A DNA stretch of 64,000 bases from Ferribacterium limneticum (GCF_020510565.1 NZ_CP075189.1:2402501-2466500); one strand, 5' to 3'; counted from the first letter of the stretch, positions 46,836 through 58,728 are shown. The notes: generated by a model from the sequence alone, not told the origin. A program made the numbers and translations.

Positions 46836-47048
46836 TCAGTCGAACAAATCCGGTTCCATCGGCAACAGGTTTTCCCGCTTGACGGTCAGGCGAACGGGCA
46901 CGCCCTGCTTGCCGATCGCTTCGACCACCATGCGCCCGGCTGAGGCCTCGGCCACCACGCGAACATTGCGCGTCGCCTTGCGTGTGCGGCCGCGGTAGGT
47001 CGCCAGCGTTCCGGCGGGAGGCAACCAGGCAGGCTTGGGGCGCGACAT
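46836..47048 (-). CDS. Small basic protein of unknown function, probably SOS-regulated
   Basis: 70 residues from ATG 47048 (AAAGG 6 bases upstream); the frame extends to TTG 47078. Sequence MSRPKPAWLPPAGTLATYRG then alternating basic and hydrophobic strands ending VPVRLTVKRENLLPMEPDLFD. The pattern resembles a small SH3/KOW-like beta barrel, but I do not recognise the family. A LexA-type box lies 61 bases upstream, and a second divergent small gene shares the regulatory region. The 3' end converges on DUF2917, six bases away. Confidence 0.7.
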   Translation of the reverse strand: MSRPKPAWLPPAGTLATYRGRTRKATRNVRVVAEASAGRMVVEAIGKQGVPVRLTVKRENLLPMEPDLFD

Positions 47049-47109
47049 TGGGGGCCTTTCATGCTTTCGGGTGGCCAAAGCCTACCGCGGAAAAAAGATT
47101 TCTCGAATA

Positions 47110-47125
47110 CTGTACATCCATACAG
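47110..47125. promoter_or_regulatory. LexA-type box A
   Basis: CTGTACATCCATACAG: CTG-N10-CAG with CTGT/ACAG arms, as in the lexA box at 35194. Confidence 0.75.
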
Positions 47126-47157
47126 CTTTCGGCTATTCTGCACCCGAACGCACACTA

Positions 47158-47173
47158 CTGTGTATTCATACAG
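47158..47173. promoter_or_regulatory. LexA-type box B
   Basis: CTGTGTATTCATACAG: second CTG-N10-CAG site, 48 bases from box A and 22 bases before the start of the small plus-strand gene. Confidence 0.75.
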
Positions 47174-47195
47174 TCACTAACAAGGAGTCGCCATC

Positions 47196-47360
47196 ATGAA
47201 ACGTCTTCAACAATGGTTCGATCTGATCGCCGGCATTTCCCACGATGAACATGCACGCCTGGAACGGGCCAAGGCCATCTTCAGCGCCACCGGCCCGGAC
47301 GTCGAGCAATTGCAGATGCCGGCCTGCTGGCGACGCAGTCCGCGCGTTGTCATCCACTGA
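47196..47360 (+). CDS. 54-residue protein of unknown function, probably SOS-regulated
   Basis: ATG 47196 has an ideal AAGGAG 8 bases upstream. The product begins MKRLQQWFDLIAGISHDEHA, has a charged helical middle (RLERAKAIFSATG) and ends CWRRSPRVVIH. No signal peptide or membrane segment; I do not recognise a family. LexA-type box B overlaps its presumed promoter. Together with the divergent 70-residue gene it forms a tiny divergon with two LexA boxes. Confidence 0.7.
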   Translation: MKRLQQWFDLIAGISHDEHARLERAKAIFSATGPDVEQLQMPACWRRSPRVVIH

Positions 47361-47376
47361 CAGCGGACGCGCCCCT

Positions 47377-47413
47377 GTTTCAAATTTGGGCAAAATTTCC
47401 GGTTGACCGTGGA
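47377..47413 (-). repeat. Dispersed ~40-bp repeat, copy 7 (intergenic, inverted)
   Basis: Minus strand: TCCACGGTCAACCGGAAATT then GCCCAAATTTGAAACA. It faces copy 8, with a 40-base gap. Confidence 0.85.
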
Positions 47414-47453
47414 AGTCGGTTGCGAGAACCCCTGCAGGCTCAAAGCAGGCAAT

Positions 47454-47492
47454 CCCACGGTCAACCGGAAAAAATGGCCAAAAATGAAAACG
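47454..47492 (+). repeat. Dispersed ~40-bp repeat, copy 8 (intergenic)
   Basis: CCCACGGTCAACCGGAAAAA then GGCCAAAAATGAAAACGG. It forms an inverted pair with copy 7, and its A-rich end supplies the T tract of the rhodanese-gene terminator on the minus strand. Confidence 0.88.
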
Positions 47493-47516
47493 GAACTCCG
47501 TGGAGTTCCGTTCGGG
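47480..47516 (-). terminator. Terminator of the rhodanese gene
   Basis: ACGGAACTCC / GGAGTTCCGT stem, followed on the minus strand by TTTTCATTTTT taken from repeat copy 8. Confidence 0.75.
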
Positions 47517-47545
47517 TAGCAAGCGAGCCAAGAAGCTGGATGTGC

Positions 47546-48112
47546 TTAGAAATCGTCCTTGACGATGGGGAAGCCCAGCGCATCCCAGTCGAGCATGCCG
47601 CCGCGGTAGTAATAAATCTTGTCGGCCGGGAAACCATCGCGAACCATAGCGTTGATGGCTGACGGACTTTGTGGGCAGACCGGGCCATTGCAGAAGGCAT
47701 AGACCTTCTTGGCCTTGCTGCAGTCCCACTTGCCGGCCGTCTTGGCGCAACCCAGTTCATCCATGCGACCGGAAACCAGAGTGTAGGGGATGTGATACGA
47801 GTTGGGGATGGTGCCCTTGATCCGGTCGTCCGGCTCACGCATGTCGACGATCAGCGAATCCTTGTCATTCATCGCGTGCAGCATTTCGATCTCGGTGACC
47901 GGATGCACGCCCGGAACCGGAATCAGCGGCTGCAGCCAGCCCTTGTTCTTGGCGCACGGCGTCATCGTACGGGTAATGACGAACGGCCCGTTCTTGGTCT
48001 GAACGACGAACTGCTTATCCTCGCCGATGATGCGCAGCAGTTCCTTCTCCTGCGCCATGGCCCCCATCGACACGGCGAGAATCGCCGCACCCAGCAAAGC
48101 TTTTTTGATCAT
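47546..48112 (-). CDS. Exported rhodanese-like protein
   Basis: 188 residues with a signal peptide (MIKKALLGAAILAVSMGAMA) and a C-terminal rhodanese domain: LIVDMREPDDRIKGTIPNS, active-site Cys in FCNGPVCPQSPSAI, and YYRGGMLDWDALGFP. Probably a periplasmic sulfurtransferase or sulfur-carrier protein. A perfect 10-bp dyad lies about 55 bases upstream and could be an operator. Confidence 0.88.
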   Translation of the reverse strand: MIKKALLGAAILAVSMGAMAQEKELLRIIGEDKQFVVQTKNGPFVITRTMTPCAKNKGWLQPLIPVPGVHPVTEIEMLHAMNDKDSLIVDMREPDDRIKGTIPNSYHIPYTLVSGRMDELGCAKTAGKWDCSKAKKVYAFCNGPVCPQSPSAINAMVRDGFPADKIYYYRGGMLDWDALGFPIVKDDF

Positions 48113-48165
48113 TTATTTGCTCCTCCATTGGAATTCAATTGGCAACCACTATTTATAAGTGATTG

Positions 48166-48191
48166 CGTATATTGTAATTTAACAATATACG
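48166..48191. promoter_or_regulatory. Perfect inverted repeat upstream of the rhodanese gene (operator candidate)
   Basis: CGTATATTGT, 6 bases, ACAATATACG: 10-bp arms without mismatch in an AT-rich gap. TATAAA lies between it and the gene on the minus strand. Confidence 0.6.
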
Positions 48192-48194
48192 TTT

Positions 48195-48232
48195 GTGAAA
48201 AAAAGAAAGGCGACCCGCAGGCCGCCTTTTCT
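48195..48232 (-). terminator. Terminator of purL
   Basis: AAAGGCG / CGCCTTT stem; on the minus strand it is followed by TTTCTTTTTTTC. Confidence 0.75.
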
Positions 48233-48247
48233 GATTTTCCCGGTCGC

Positions 48248-52177
<3,930 letters not shown>

Positions 52178-52478
52178 GGGATGAATTCGGCGGTAGCGGA
52201 AAGGGCGAAATTATACCCGAGCCCGGCCCTGCTCTCGGCGGCTAATCAGCAATGCAACGCGACTGCGGGGGCTGTTAAAACCCCGGAATTCCACGGTCAA
52301 CCGGAAAAAATGGCCAAAATTGAAATTCGCCATGCCACCCAAATCGCGCGCCTCGTGCGGATGCTCGACACCTTCCGCCGGCATCGCCGCTCGCACAAGG
52401 ACAAACGCGGACCGCTGACCGCGTCGCAAAGTTGTAGTAGCCTTGCGACCCCTTTCGACGTCGAACCAGGTCATGATC
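52178..52478. other. Intergenic region between purL and the DUF3348 operon
   Basis: Holds a TATAAT -10 candidate for purL (minus strand, 52210-52215, without a good -35), repeat copy 9, and about 150 bases before the DUF3348 start. A short frame starting inside the repeat (MAKIEIRHATQIARLV...) runs to 52489, but it has no ribosome-binding site and I do not call it a gene. Confidence 0.5.
52290..52331 (+). repeat. Dispersed ~40-bp repeat, copy 9 (intergenic)
   Basis: TCCACGGTCAACCGGAAAAA then GGCCAAAATTGAAATTCGCC. One of the least diverged copies. Confidence 0.9.
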
Positions 52479-53243
52479 ATGACGCGTGAATTGCAACGCG
52501 CCACCTTCAATCGCTCTGCCCTCGTCCGCGTCCTGTCCGACACCCTCCCGGAAGTCCCTGATCCGAAATACGATTTCGGCGAACGGCTCGGGCAGTGGCT
52601 GGACTTTTCGGATGCGCTGACGCTGTTTTCGGTCCTCAATACCGAGGCCGGCAGCGGCACGCCCATCGCTTCGGCCAACAGCGACCTGCCGGCCCAACTG
52701 GCCCGCGTTCGCCGCAATCTGAACGATTCGATCCACAACGACGGCGTTTTCAGCACCGAGCCGGCGCGCATTCCGTTCCCGACGCCGCTGCCCAACGCTA
52801 CGCCGGAAAGCGCTGCCGATTTCTCGCCTTACCACCGCTACTACCTCGCCCACCAGCGCGACATGAACGCTGCCATCACGGCCCTGCGCGCCAACGCCCG
52901 GAAGGCGCTGGCCGGCCACTCGACGGCGGGCAAGCAACTGGCCGACCTCGACGCCTCTTTCGAGAAATTTCTGTTCACCCGCGAACGCAATCTGCTGTCG
53001 AACATCCCGATCATGCTCGGCAAGCGCTTTGACCAGCGCTACGCCGAACATCGCGCCGCCCTGGCCGACAACACCGCCGACGATCCGACCACCTGGACGC
53101 AGCCGGGCAGCTGGCTCGAAGCCTTCTGCCACGACGCCCAGACCGCGCTGCTCGCCGAACTGGAACTGCGCCTCAAGCCGGTCGCCGGCCTGATCGCCGC
53201 GCTTGGCGGCGCTGCAGAACACAAGGAAACAAAGCCCCAATGA
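52479..53243 (+). CDS. DUF3348 protein, first gene of a MotA/MotB-like operon
   Basis: 254 residues from ATG 52479 (AGG 9 bases upstream; ATG 52473 also possible). MTRELQRATFNRSALVRVLS, then WLDFSDALTLFSVLN and a long helical, charged middle (SPYHRYYLAHQRDMNAAITALR), ending in ELELRLKPVAGLIAAL. No signal peptide or membrane helix, so probably cytoplasmic. DUF3348 proteins are known from betaproteobacteria in this same gene order, and no function is known to me. The stop overlaps the next start (ATGA at 53240). Confidence 0.82.
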   Translation: MTRELQRATFNRSALVRVLSDTLPEVPDPKYDFGERLGQWLDFSDALTLFSVLNTEAGSGTPIASANSDLPAQLARVRRNLNDSIHNDGVFSTEPARIPFPTPLPNATPESAADFSPYHRYYLAHQRDMNAAITALRANARKALAGHSTAGKQLADLDASFEKFLFTRERNLLSNIPIMLGKRFDQRYAEHRAALADNTADDPTTWTQPGSWLEAFCHDAQTALLAELELRLKPVAGLIAALGGAAEHKETKPQ

Positions 53244-55597
53244 ACCGCAACCTCAGTCTCTTCGCCTTCATCCTCGGCCTGTTCGCCGTCGTCTGGGTCG
53301 CCATCGGCTACATCGGCGGCCACACGCTGGCCTTTACGGTGTCCTGCATCATCGCCATCGTCTATGTCGCCGGCGCCCTTGAAATGCGGCGTTTCCACGA
53401 CAACACCACGGCGCTGGCCAAGGCGCTGCGCAATATCCCGGACGACATCGGCCACCTCGGCGAATGGCTGCAACAGGTGCCAGCCGCCCTGCAAAACGCC
53501 GTCCGCCTGCGTATCGAAGGCGAACGTGTCGCCCTCCCCGGCCCGGGCATCACGCCCTACCTCGTCGGCCTGCTGGTCCTGCTCGGCATGCTCGGCACCT
53601 TCCTCGGCATGGTCGTCACGCTGAACGGCGCCGTGCTGGCGCTGGAAAGCACCACCGACCTGCAAACCATCCGTTCGGCGCTGGCCGCGCCGGTCAAGGG
53701 CTTGGGCGTCGCCTTCGGCACCTCGGTGGCCGGCGTCGCCACCTCGGCCATGCTCGGCCTGATCTCGGCGCTGTGCCGGCGCGACCGCCTGCAGGTCGGC
53801 CAACTCCTCGACAGCAAGATCGCCAGCGTGCTGCGCGATTTCTCGCTGACCTACCAGCGCCAGGAAACCTTCAAGGCCCTGCAGGCCCAGTCCCAGGCGC
53901 TGCCCGAATTGGTCAGCAAGCTTGACGCCATGATGAGCCAGATGGCCGAACAGAGCCGCCTGCTTGGCGAGCAGTTGGCAGCCGGTCAGCAACGCTTCCA
54001 CGAAGAAGCCAAGGGCCTGTACACCGGTCTCGCCCAATCCGTCGACCAGTCGCTCAAGGCTAGCCTGAAGGACAGCGCGACGGTCGCTGCCGAAACCATC
54101 CAGCCGGTCGTCACCGCCACCATGGCCGGTATCGCCAACGAAACGCGCGGCCTGCACGACAAGCTGTTCGGCACCGTCGAAACGCAGCTCGCCGGCATTG
54201 CCGGCCAGTTTGCGCAGACCGTGACTACCGTCAGCGACACCTGGACACAGGCCCTGAGCCACCACGAACAGGCCACCGGCACCCAGCACCAGCAACTACA
54301 AACAGCCCTCACCGCCTACGCCGACACTTTCGAGCAACGCTCGGCCGCCTTGCTCGCCTCGGTCGAAAACACCCAAACCAAACTTCAGGCCGACGCCGCG
54401 CAGCATCACGCCGCATTGGCCGAAACCACCGCCGCCAGCCAGCAACAACTAGCCGCCACGCTGGCCAGCCAGTTTGATGGCGTCACCGCCCGCCTCGATC
54501 AGGCCGTCAGCCAGGTCGCCGACACCTTCGGCGAACGCACGCAGGCGCTGCTCTGCTCAATCGATGCCAGCCATGCTGCTTTCGCGCAGACCACGCAAGC
54601 CCAGCAGTCGGCGATAAGCGACCAGGTCGCCAGCCAGCTCGACGGCATCGCCCAGCGTTTCGACGGCACCGTGCAGACTGTCTCCGCCACCTGGACCGGC
54701 GCCCTCGCCATGCACGAACAGGCCAGCGACCGCCTCACCCAGGCGCTGGAACAAACGCAAACCAGCCTCGCCGAGACCTTCGCCCAGCGCACCGCCGCCC
54801 TGCTCGCTGACATGCGCGCAACACAGGCTAGCTGGCAAACCGAATGGGCGACCGGCGAACAGACCCGCCAGACCAGCTTCACCGACGCCCTCACCGCCAT
54901 GGCCGGCAAGCTCGAAACGCAATGGCAACAGGCTGGTGACGCCACACTGGCGCAGCAGGAAAAGATCACGCAAACGCTCGGCGACACCGCTCGCGACCTC
55001 GTCGCCGCCCACCAGCGCCAGGCCGAAGCGACCATTGCCGAAGTCACCCGCCTGATGCAGACCGCCGCCGAGGCGCCCAAGGCGGCGGCCGAAGTCATCG
55101 GCCAATTGCGCCACGAACTGTCGGCCAGCATGGCGCGCGACAACAGCCTGCTCGAAGAACGCAGCCGCATCATGGAAACCCTGGGCGCGTTGCTCGATGC
55201 CATCAACCACGCTTCGACCGAACAGCGCAGCGCCATCGACGCGCTGGTCGCCTCGTCGGCCGACCTGCTTGAACGTGCTGGCAGCCAGTTCGCCGCCAAG
55301 GTCGAGAGCGAAGCGGGCAAGTTGGTCGACATCGGCACCAGCATCACCGGCGGCGCCCTCGAAGTGGCCAGCCTGGGCGAGGCTTTCGGTGTCGCGGTCA
55401 AGCTCTTCACCGAATCGAACGACAAGATGATGGCTGCCCTGCAACGCATCGAAGGCGGGCTGACCAAGTCGCTGACGCGCAGCGACGAACAGCTCGCCTA
55501 CTACGTCGCCCAGGCGCGCGAAATCATCGACCTCAGCATCATGTCGCAGAAAAAGATGGTCGACGACCTGCAGCGCGTCGCCGCTAGCGAGGCATAA
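53240..55597 (+). CDS. DUF802 protein: MotA/ExbB/ZorA-like channel with long coiled tail
   Basis: 785 residues. Four hydrophobic helices near 7-24, 28-46, 106-126 and 156-180 follow the MotA/ZorA layout (two outer, two core). The core pair reads LLGMLGTFLGMVVTL and GLGVAFGTSVAGVATS, matching the conserved TM3-TM4 of proton-driven stators. The remaining ~600 residues (190-785) are Gln/Ala/Thr-rich and helical, with two similar ~60-residue segments starting near 328 and 478 (TVxTVSxTWTxAL, HEQA, then QRxAALLA). The tail recalls the long cytoplasmic tail of ZorA but has no recognised domain. It overlaps DUF3348 and is 2 bases before the MotB-like gene. Role in a motor is inferred. Confidence 0.8.
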   Translation: MNRNLSLFAFILGLFAVVWVAIGYIGGHTLAFTVSCIIAIVYVAGALEMRRFHDNTTALAKALRNIPDDIGHLGEWLQQVPAALQNAVRLRIEGERVALPGPGITPYLVGLLVLLGMLGTFLGMVVTLNGAVLALESTTDLQTIRSALAAPVKGLGVAFGTSVAGVATSAMLGLISALCRRDRLQVGQLLDSKIASVLRDFSLTYQRQETFKALQAQSQALPELVSKLDAMMSQMAEQSRLLGEQLAAGQQRFHEEAKGLYTGLAQSVDQSLKASLKDSATVAAETIQPVVTATMAGIANETRGLHDKLFGTVETQLAGIAGQFAQTVTTVSDTWTQALSHHEQATGTQHQQLQTALTAYADTFEQRSAALLASVENTQTKLQADAAQHHAALAETTAASQQQLAATLASQFDGVTARLDQAVSQVADTFGERTQALLCSIDASHAAFAQTTQAQQSAISDQVASQLDGIAQRFDGTVQTVSATWTGALAMHEQASDRLTQALEQTQTSLAETFAQRTAALLADMRATQASWQTEWATGEQTRQTSFTDALTAMAGKLETQWQQAGDATLAQQEKITQTLGDTARDLVAAHQRQAEATIAEVTRLMQTAAEAPKAAAEVIGQLRHELSASMARDNSLLEERSRIMETLGALLDAINHASTEQRSAIDALVASSADLLERAGSQFAAKVESEAGKLVDIGTSITGGALEVASLGEAFGVAVKLFTESNDKMMAALQRIEGGLTKSLTRSDEQLAYYVAQAREIIDLSIMSQKKMVDDLQRVAASEA

Positions 55598-55599
55598 CG

Positions 55600-56244
55600 A
55601 TGGAAGACATCGACGCCAGCGTCGACCACAGCACGCCCGTCTGGGCCGTCTTCGGCGACCTCATGGCCGGCCTGCTCGGCGCCTTCGTGCTCATTCTGGT
55701 CGGCGTGCTCGGCGTGCAGCTCGAACTGGTCACTAGCCTCGAAGCCGAAATCCAGAAACGCCAGCAGGAAGAACAACGCCGCGAAGCACTCGAAAAAGCG
55801 CTCGCCGGCCCGCTCGCCTCCGGCCGCGTGACGCTCAACAACGGCAAGATCGGCATCAGCGGCAATGTGCTCTTCGCGCTCAACTCCGACCAGTTGCAAC
55901 CGGAAGGCAAACAGCTCCTCAAGAGCCTGTCGCAACCCATCGCCGCCTACCTCGGCGCCAGCGAACAGATGCTCATGGTCAGCGGCTTCACCGACGACAT
56001 GCCGGTGCGCGGCAGCAACAGCCGTTTCGCCGACAACTGGGAACTCTCCGCCCAGCGCGCCCTGACTGTCACAAGAACGCTGATCGAGGACGGCGTGCCC
56101 TCGTCATCCATCTTCGCCGCCGCCTTCGGTTCGCAGCAGCCAGTCGCCGACAACGCCGACGCCGACGGCCGCGCCCGGAATCGCCGCGTCGAAATGGCGC
56201 CGGTGCCGAAGTCCAGAACCAACGGCAAGGAAGCCAATGGCTGA
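55600..56244 (+). CDS. MotB/ZorB-like protein with OmpA C-terminal domain
   Basis: 214 residues. A short cytoplasmic start, one transmembrane helix (about 20-45) beginning FGDLMAGLLGAFVLILVG with an Asp at the position expected for the proton-binding aspartate of MotB/ZorB, a charged helical linker (EAEIQKRQQEEQRREALEKA), then an OmpA-like peptidoglycan-binding domain (VSGFTDDMPV, NWELSAQRALTVTRTLIEDG, AFGSQQPVADNADADGRARN). This is the standard partner for the MotA-like protein encoded 2 bases upstream. It overlaps DUF2894 by 8 bases. Confidence 0.85.
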   Translation: MEDIDASVDHSTPVWAVFGDLMAGLLGAFVLILVGVLGVQLELVTSLEAEIQKRQQEEQRREALEKALAGPLASGRVTLNNGKIGISGNVLFALNSDQLQPEGKQLLKSLSQPIAAYLGASEQMLMVSGFTDDMPVRGSNSRFADNWELSAQRALTVTRTLIEDGVPSSSIFAAAFGSQQPVADNADADGRARNRRVEMAPVPKSRTNGKEANG

Positions 56245-56920
56245 AACGGGTGATCTGCAAGCCCAACTCGACGCCCTGCGTGCCAGCGGCGCCGCCGACC
56301 GCGACCCCATCCGCTTCACCTACCTCGAAGCACTCAGCCGCCGCGCCGCCACGCAGCCGGAAGCCATCCGCCAGTCGCTCAACGCCAAAATCAGCGCCGC
56401 CGCCAACGAACTCGCCAGCCGCCCGGCTCCGATACCCGCCGAGATTGTGGAGACAAGCCCTGCCAGCCCGCTCGCCGACCTCCTCGCCTACATCAGCGGA
56501 CAAGCCCACGGCCAACCGGGCACCATCGAACCCGCCCACGACAATCCCACGGTCAACCGGAAAATTAGCCCAAAATCAAAATCCGCCTCGGCAACCCCTC
56601 GCCAGCAAGGCCCCGAACTCAAGTCCGTCGCCATCTTCCGCAACGAGTGGTCAAAACTCAGCACCGAACAACAACTCACCCAAACGCTCGCCCAGGCCCC
56701 CGAAAACGCCGGCCCCATGAATTCCCAGCACCTCGTCCTGCGCAGCCTGGAACGCATGCGCGACATCGCCCCGGACTACCTGCAGGGTTTCATGAGCTAC
56801 ATCGACACGCTGATCTGGCTCGACCATGCCGACCCGACGAAACCTACTGCCGGGCGAACCGCAAACACCGAGGGCGAGAAGAAGCCGCGAACTGCCAAAC
56901 GGGTTTCGACAAAACACTAA
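56237..56920 (+). CDS. DUF2894 protein, last gene of the MotA/MotB-like operon
   Basis: 227 residues, soluble. An N-terminal helical part (LQAQLDALRASGAADRDPIRFTYL), a variable Pro-rich linker, then the conserved core KSVAIFRNEWSKLSTEQQL, APENAGPMNSQHLVLRSLER, GFMSYIDTLIWLDHAD, and a Lys-rich end. The linker contains PTVNRKISPKSKSASA, encoded by a dispersed repeat copy. Always next to the DUF802 and OmpA genes in the cases I recall; function unknown. Confidence 0.82.
   Translation: MAETGDLQAQLDALRASGAADRDPIRFTYLEALSRRAATQPEAIRQSLNAKISAAANELASRPAPIPAEIVETSPASPLADLLAYISGQAHGQPGTIEPAHDNPTVNRKISPKSKSASATPRQQGPELKSVAIFRNEWSKLSTEQQLTQTLAQAPENAGPMNSQHLVLRSLERMRDIAPDYLQGFMSYIDTLIWLDHADPTKPTAGRTANTEGEKKPRTAKRVSTKH
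56545..56587 (+). repeat. Dispersed ~40-bp repeat, copy 10 (inside the DUF2894 gene)
   Basis: CCCACGGTCAACCGGAAAAT then GCCCAAAATCAAAATCCGCC. Read in frame as PTVNRK. Confidence 0.88.
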
Positions 56921-57138
56921 GAAATTAGGCGTTTTGGCCCGATATCGGCTCAAAAAGAAAGGCGACCTTTCCTTTGTTCGTGCGATTGTTGATTGATAGG
57001 CAGAGAGTCCTCGGATAATCTCCATGTCATTCGAAAACGTTGCGGCAATGCCGTTTGGGATAAAGCTCAGCTAAGCGGCACGCTTTGGGCCGCGACCAGC
57101 GGAATACCTCCGGCTCCGGAACATAACAAGGTGGGGAA

Positions 57139-58728
57139 ATGAAAACCAGGTTCGTGGTGCGTTGCGCCCTGACGTTTGCAACCATGCTCTACGTCACGAC
57201 CTTGCTCGCAGAGGCGAATGACACGAGCCCACCGCCGCCCGCCAACGCCTGGGCGCCCTCGCCCAAGGTCGATGCTCGAGGCTACATCGACGTTTGGGCA
57301 TTGCGTGCCGACGTCGCTCATGTCGAACCGCTTTATGTCCGGGAAGATATCGATCCGTGCAGCCGTGGAGGCGATCCTGACGAGTCATTAAGCCCGCAAC
57401 AGCTCATTCGCCGGCAACTCGCCGAAGCGGCATGTCAGCGGCAGCACGAGGCGGCTTACCAAAGCTATCTCGGCGAATATCGGAAGCTCAACCAGGCCTG
57501 GGGGCCGGTATTGCTGGCGGCCGTCCGCAAGGGCGATAGCGTTGCCGAAGTGATCCTGCGCCAATGCGAAACGACCATCGTGCTCGACCGCAGCGCCATT
57601 GAGTCAACGTGCGACGTAAATCCCGAGCGGCGCCGCGTCGCCATCCGGCGCCTGGACAGCATTGGCTTCCTGCCGGCAACCGACAATTCAGAGCAGGTCG
57701 CCAGGGATCAATCCAACCCGAACGCCAAGCCGAATCAAAAGGAAATCAGCCAGTTGGCCATCCTGCAGAAGGTGCGCGGCGGCGCGCTCGGCTACGACCG
57801 AAGTATCGCGCGCGGTCCGGGAAGCCAACCTTCCGAGCCACATCCGATTGAAAACATGCGGCGCTCGGTCCTGCTCGAAGCGGTTCAGCAGGATGTCCAG
57901 CGGGCATTTACCTTCTCAAACCCGGCGACCTATTTGGGTGAATTGCGATTGGTGCGCAAACCATCGACGCCGGGTCAACTCACTGAGGGGCCACGCTTTC
58001 ACGATGGTAGCAATGGTGTTTACTCCGGTTTCGACTATTGGCGAAAAGGCATCATCCGGGAAAGCATCGGAGGGTACCGTGATGTGACCGTCGGCGGCCT
58101 GGGTGATGCGCGATTCATCAAGGAACGGGCAGCGTTGTTGGCTGACATTGACGCGAACATCGATCGCTACCTGCAACAGGATCCGCGCTGGCGGGTTTTC
58201 TTGCTGCATCGGGTTGGTCACCATGAATGGGTGCCGGAAGGGACACAAAGCAACACGCACAAACTCGATGCCGCCTGGCTGGGTAAATGGGCGCTGGTCA
58301 AGGAAACGACGGACTGGAAGTCATCGATGAGCCGCCGCGCAGGTAAAGCCGATATCTACCGTGACGGCGACTTCGTCCGCATCAACACCGCATCCGGGAG
58401 CGAAGCGGGCCCATTCATCGACGTTTCCGGATGCACGCTTCGCTACAGCGGCGGATCGACGTACTTGCCCAAGCTCAAAGCCAATGGCGAAATCGAGGAG
58501 ATGAGCAGCCTGCTCGGCCCGACACATGCCCCGCATCCCGAGGTCATCGCGCCATTCGATGTGAGGAAACGCTATAAACAGGTGCTGATGCAATGCGTCG
58601 GCGCGGAAGAGCCGGACTCGCTCCGGGCTAGGTTTCTGGTTCTGGCGGGCGACACGCTCGTCGAATTTGAATACACGCCTTGGGACATGCTACCCGCCAG
58701 GCACTATCGGCGGGTCATCGATGAATAG
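57139..58728 (+). CDS. Exported protein of unknown function
   Basis: 529 residues. Signal peptide likely (MKTRFVVRCALTFATMLYVTTLLA) and AAGGTGGGG lies before ATG 57139. The mature protein has cysteines in DPCSRGGDP, EAACQRQH, RQCETTIV, ESTCDVNP, SGCTLRYS and MQCVGAEE, suggesting periplasmic disulphides. I recognise no domain. The C-terminal ~150 residues (WLGKWALVKETTDWKSS, KADIYRDGDFVRI, FLVLAGDTLVEFEYTP) look like a lipocalin-style beta domain, a weak impression only. It stands 218 bases after the DUF2894 gene and may be independent of it. Confidence 0.65.
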   Translation: MKTRFVVRCALTFATMLYVTTLLAEANDTSPPPPANAWAPSPKVDARGYIDVWALRADVAHVEPLYVREDIDPCSRGGDPDESLSPQQLIRRQLAEAACQRQHEAAYQSYLGEYRKLNQAWGPVLLAAVRKGDSVAEVILRQCETTIVLDRSAIESTCDVNPERRRVAIRRLDSIGFLPATDNSEQVARDQSNPNAKPNQKEISQLAILQKVRGGALGYDRSIARGPGSQPSEPHPIENMRRSVLLEAVQQDVQRAFTFSNPATYLGELRLVRKPSTPGQLTEGPRFHDGSNGVYSGFDYWRKGIIRESIGGYRDVTVGGLGDARFIKERAALLADIDANIDRYLQQDPRWRVFLLHRVGHHEWVPEGTQSNTHKLDAAWLGKWALVKETTDWKSSMSRRAGKADIYRDGDFVRINTASGSEAGPFIDVSGCTLRYSGGSTYLPKLKANGEIEEMSSLLGPTHAPHPEVIAPFDVRKRYKQVLMQCVGAEEPDSLRARFLVLAGDTLVEFEYTPWDMLPARHYRRVIDE

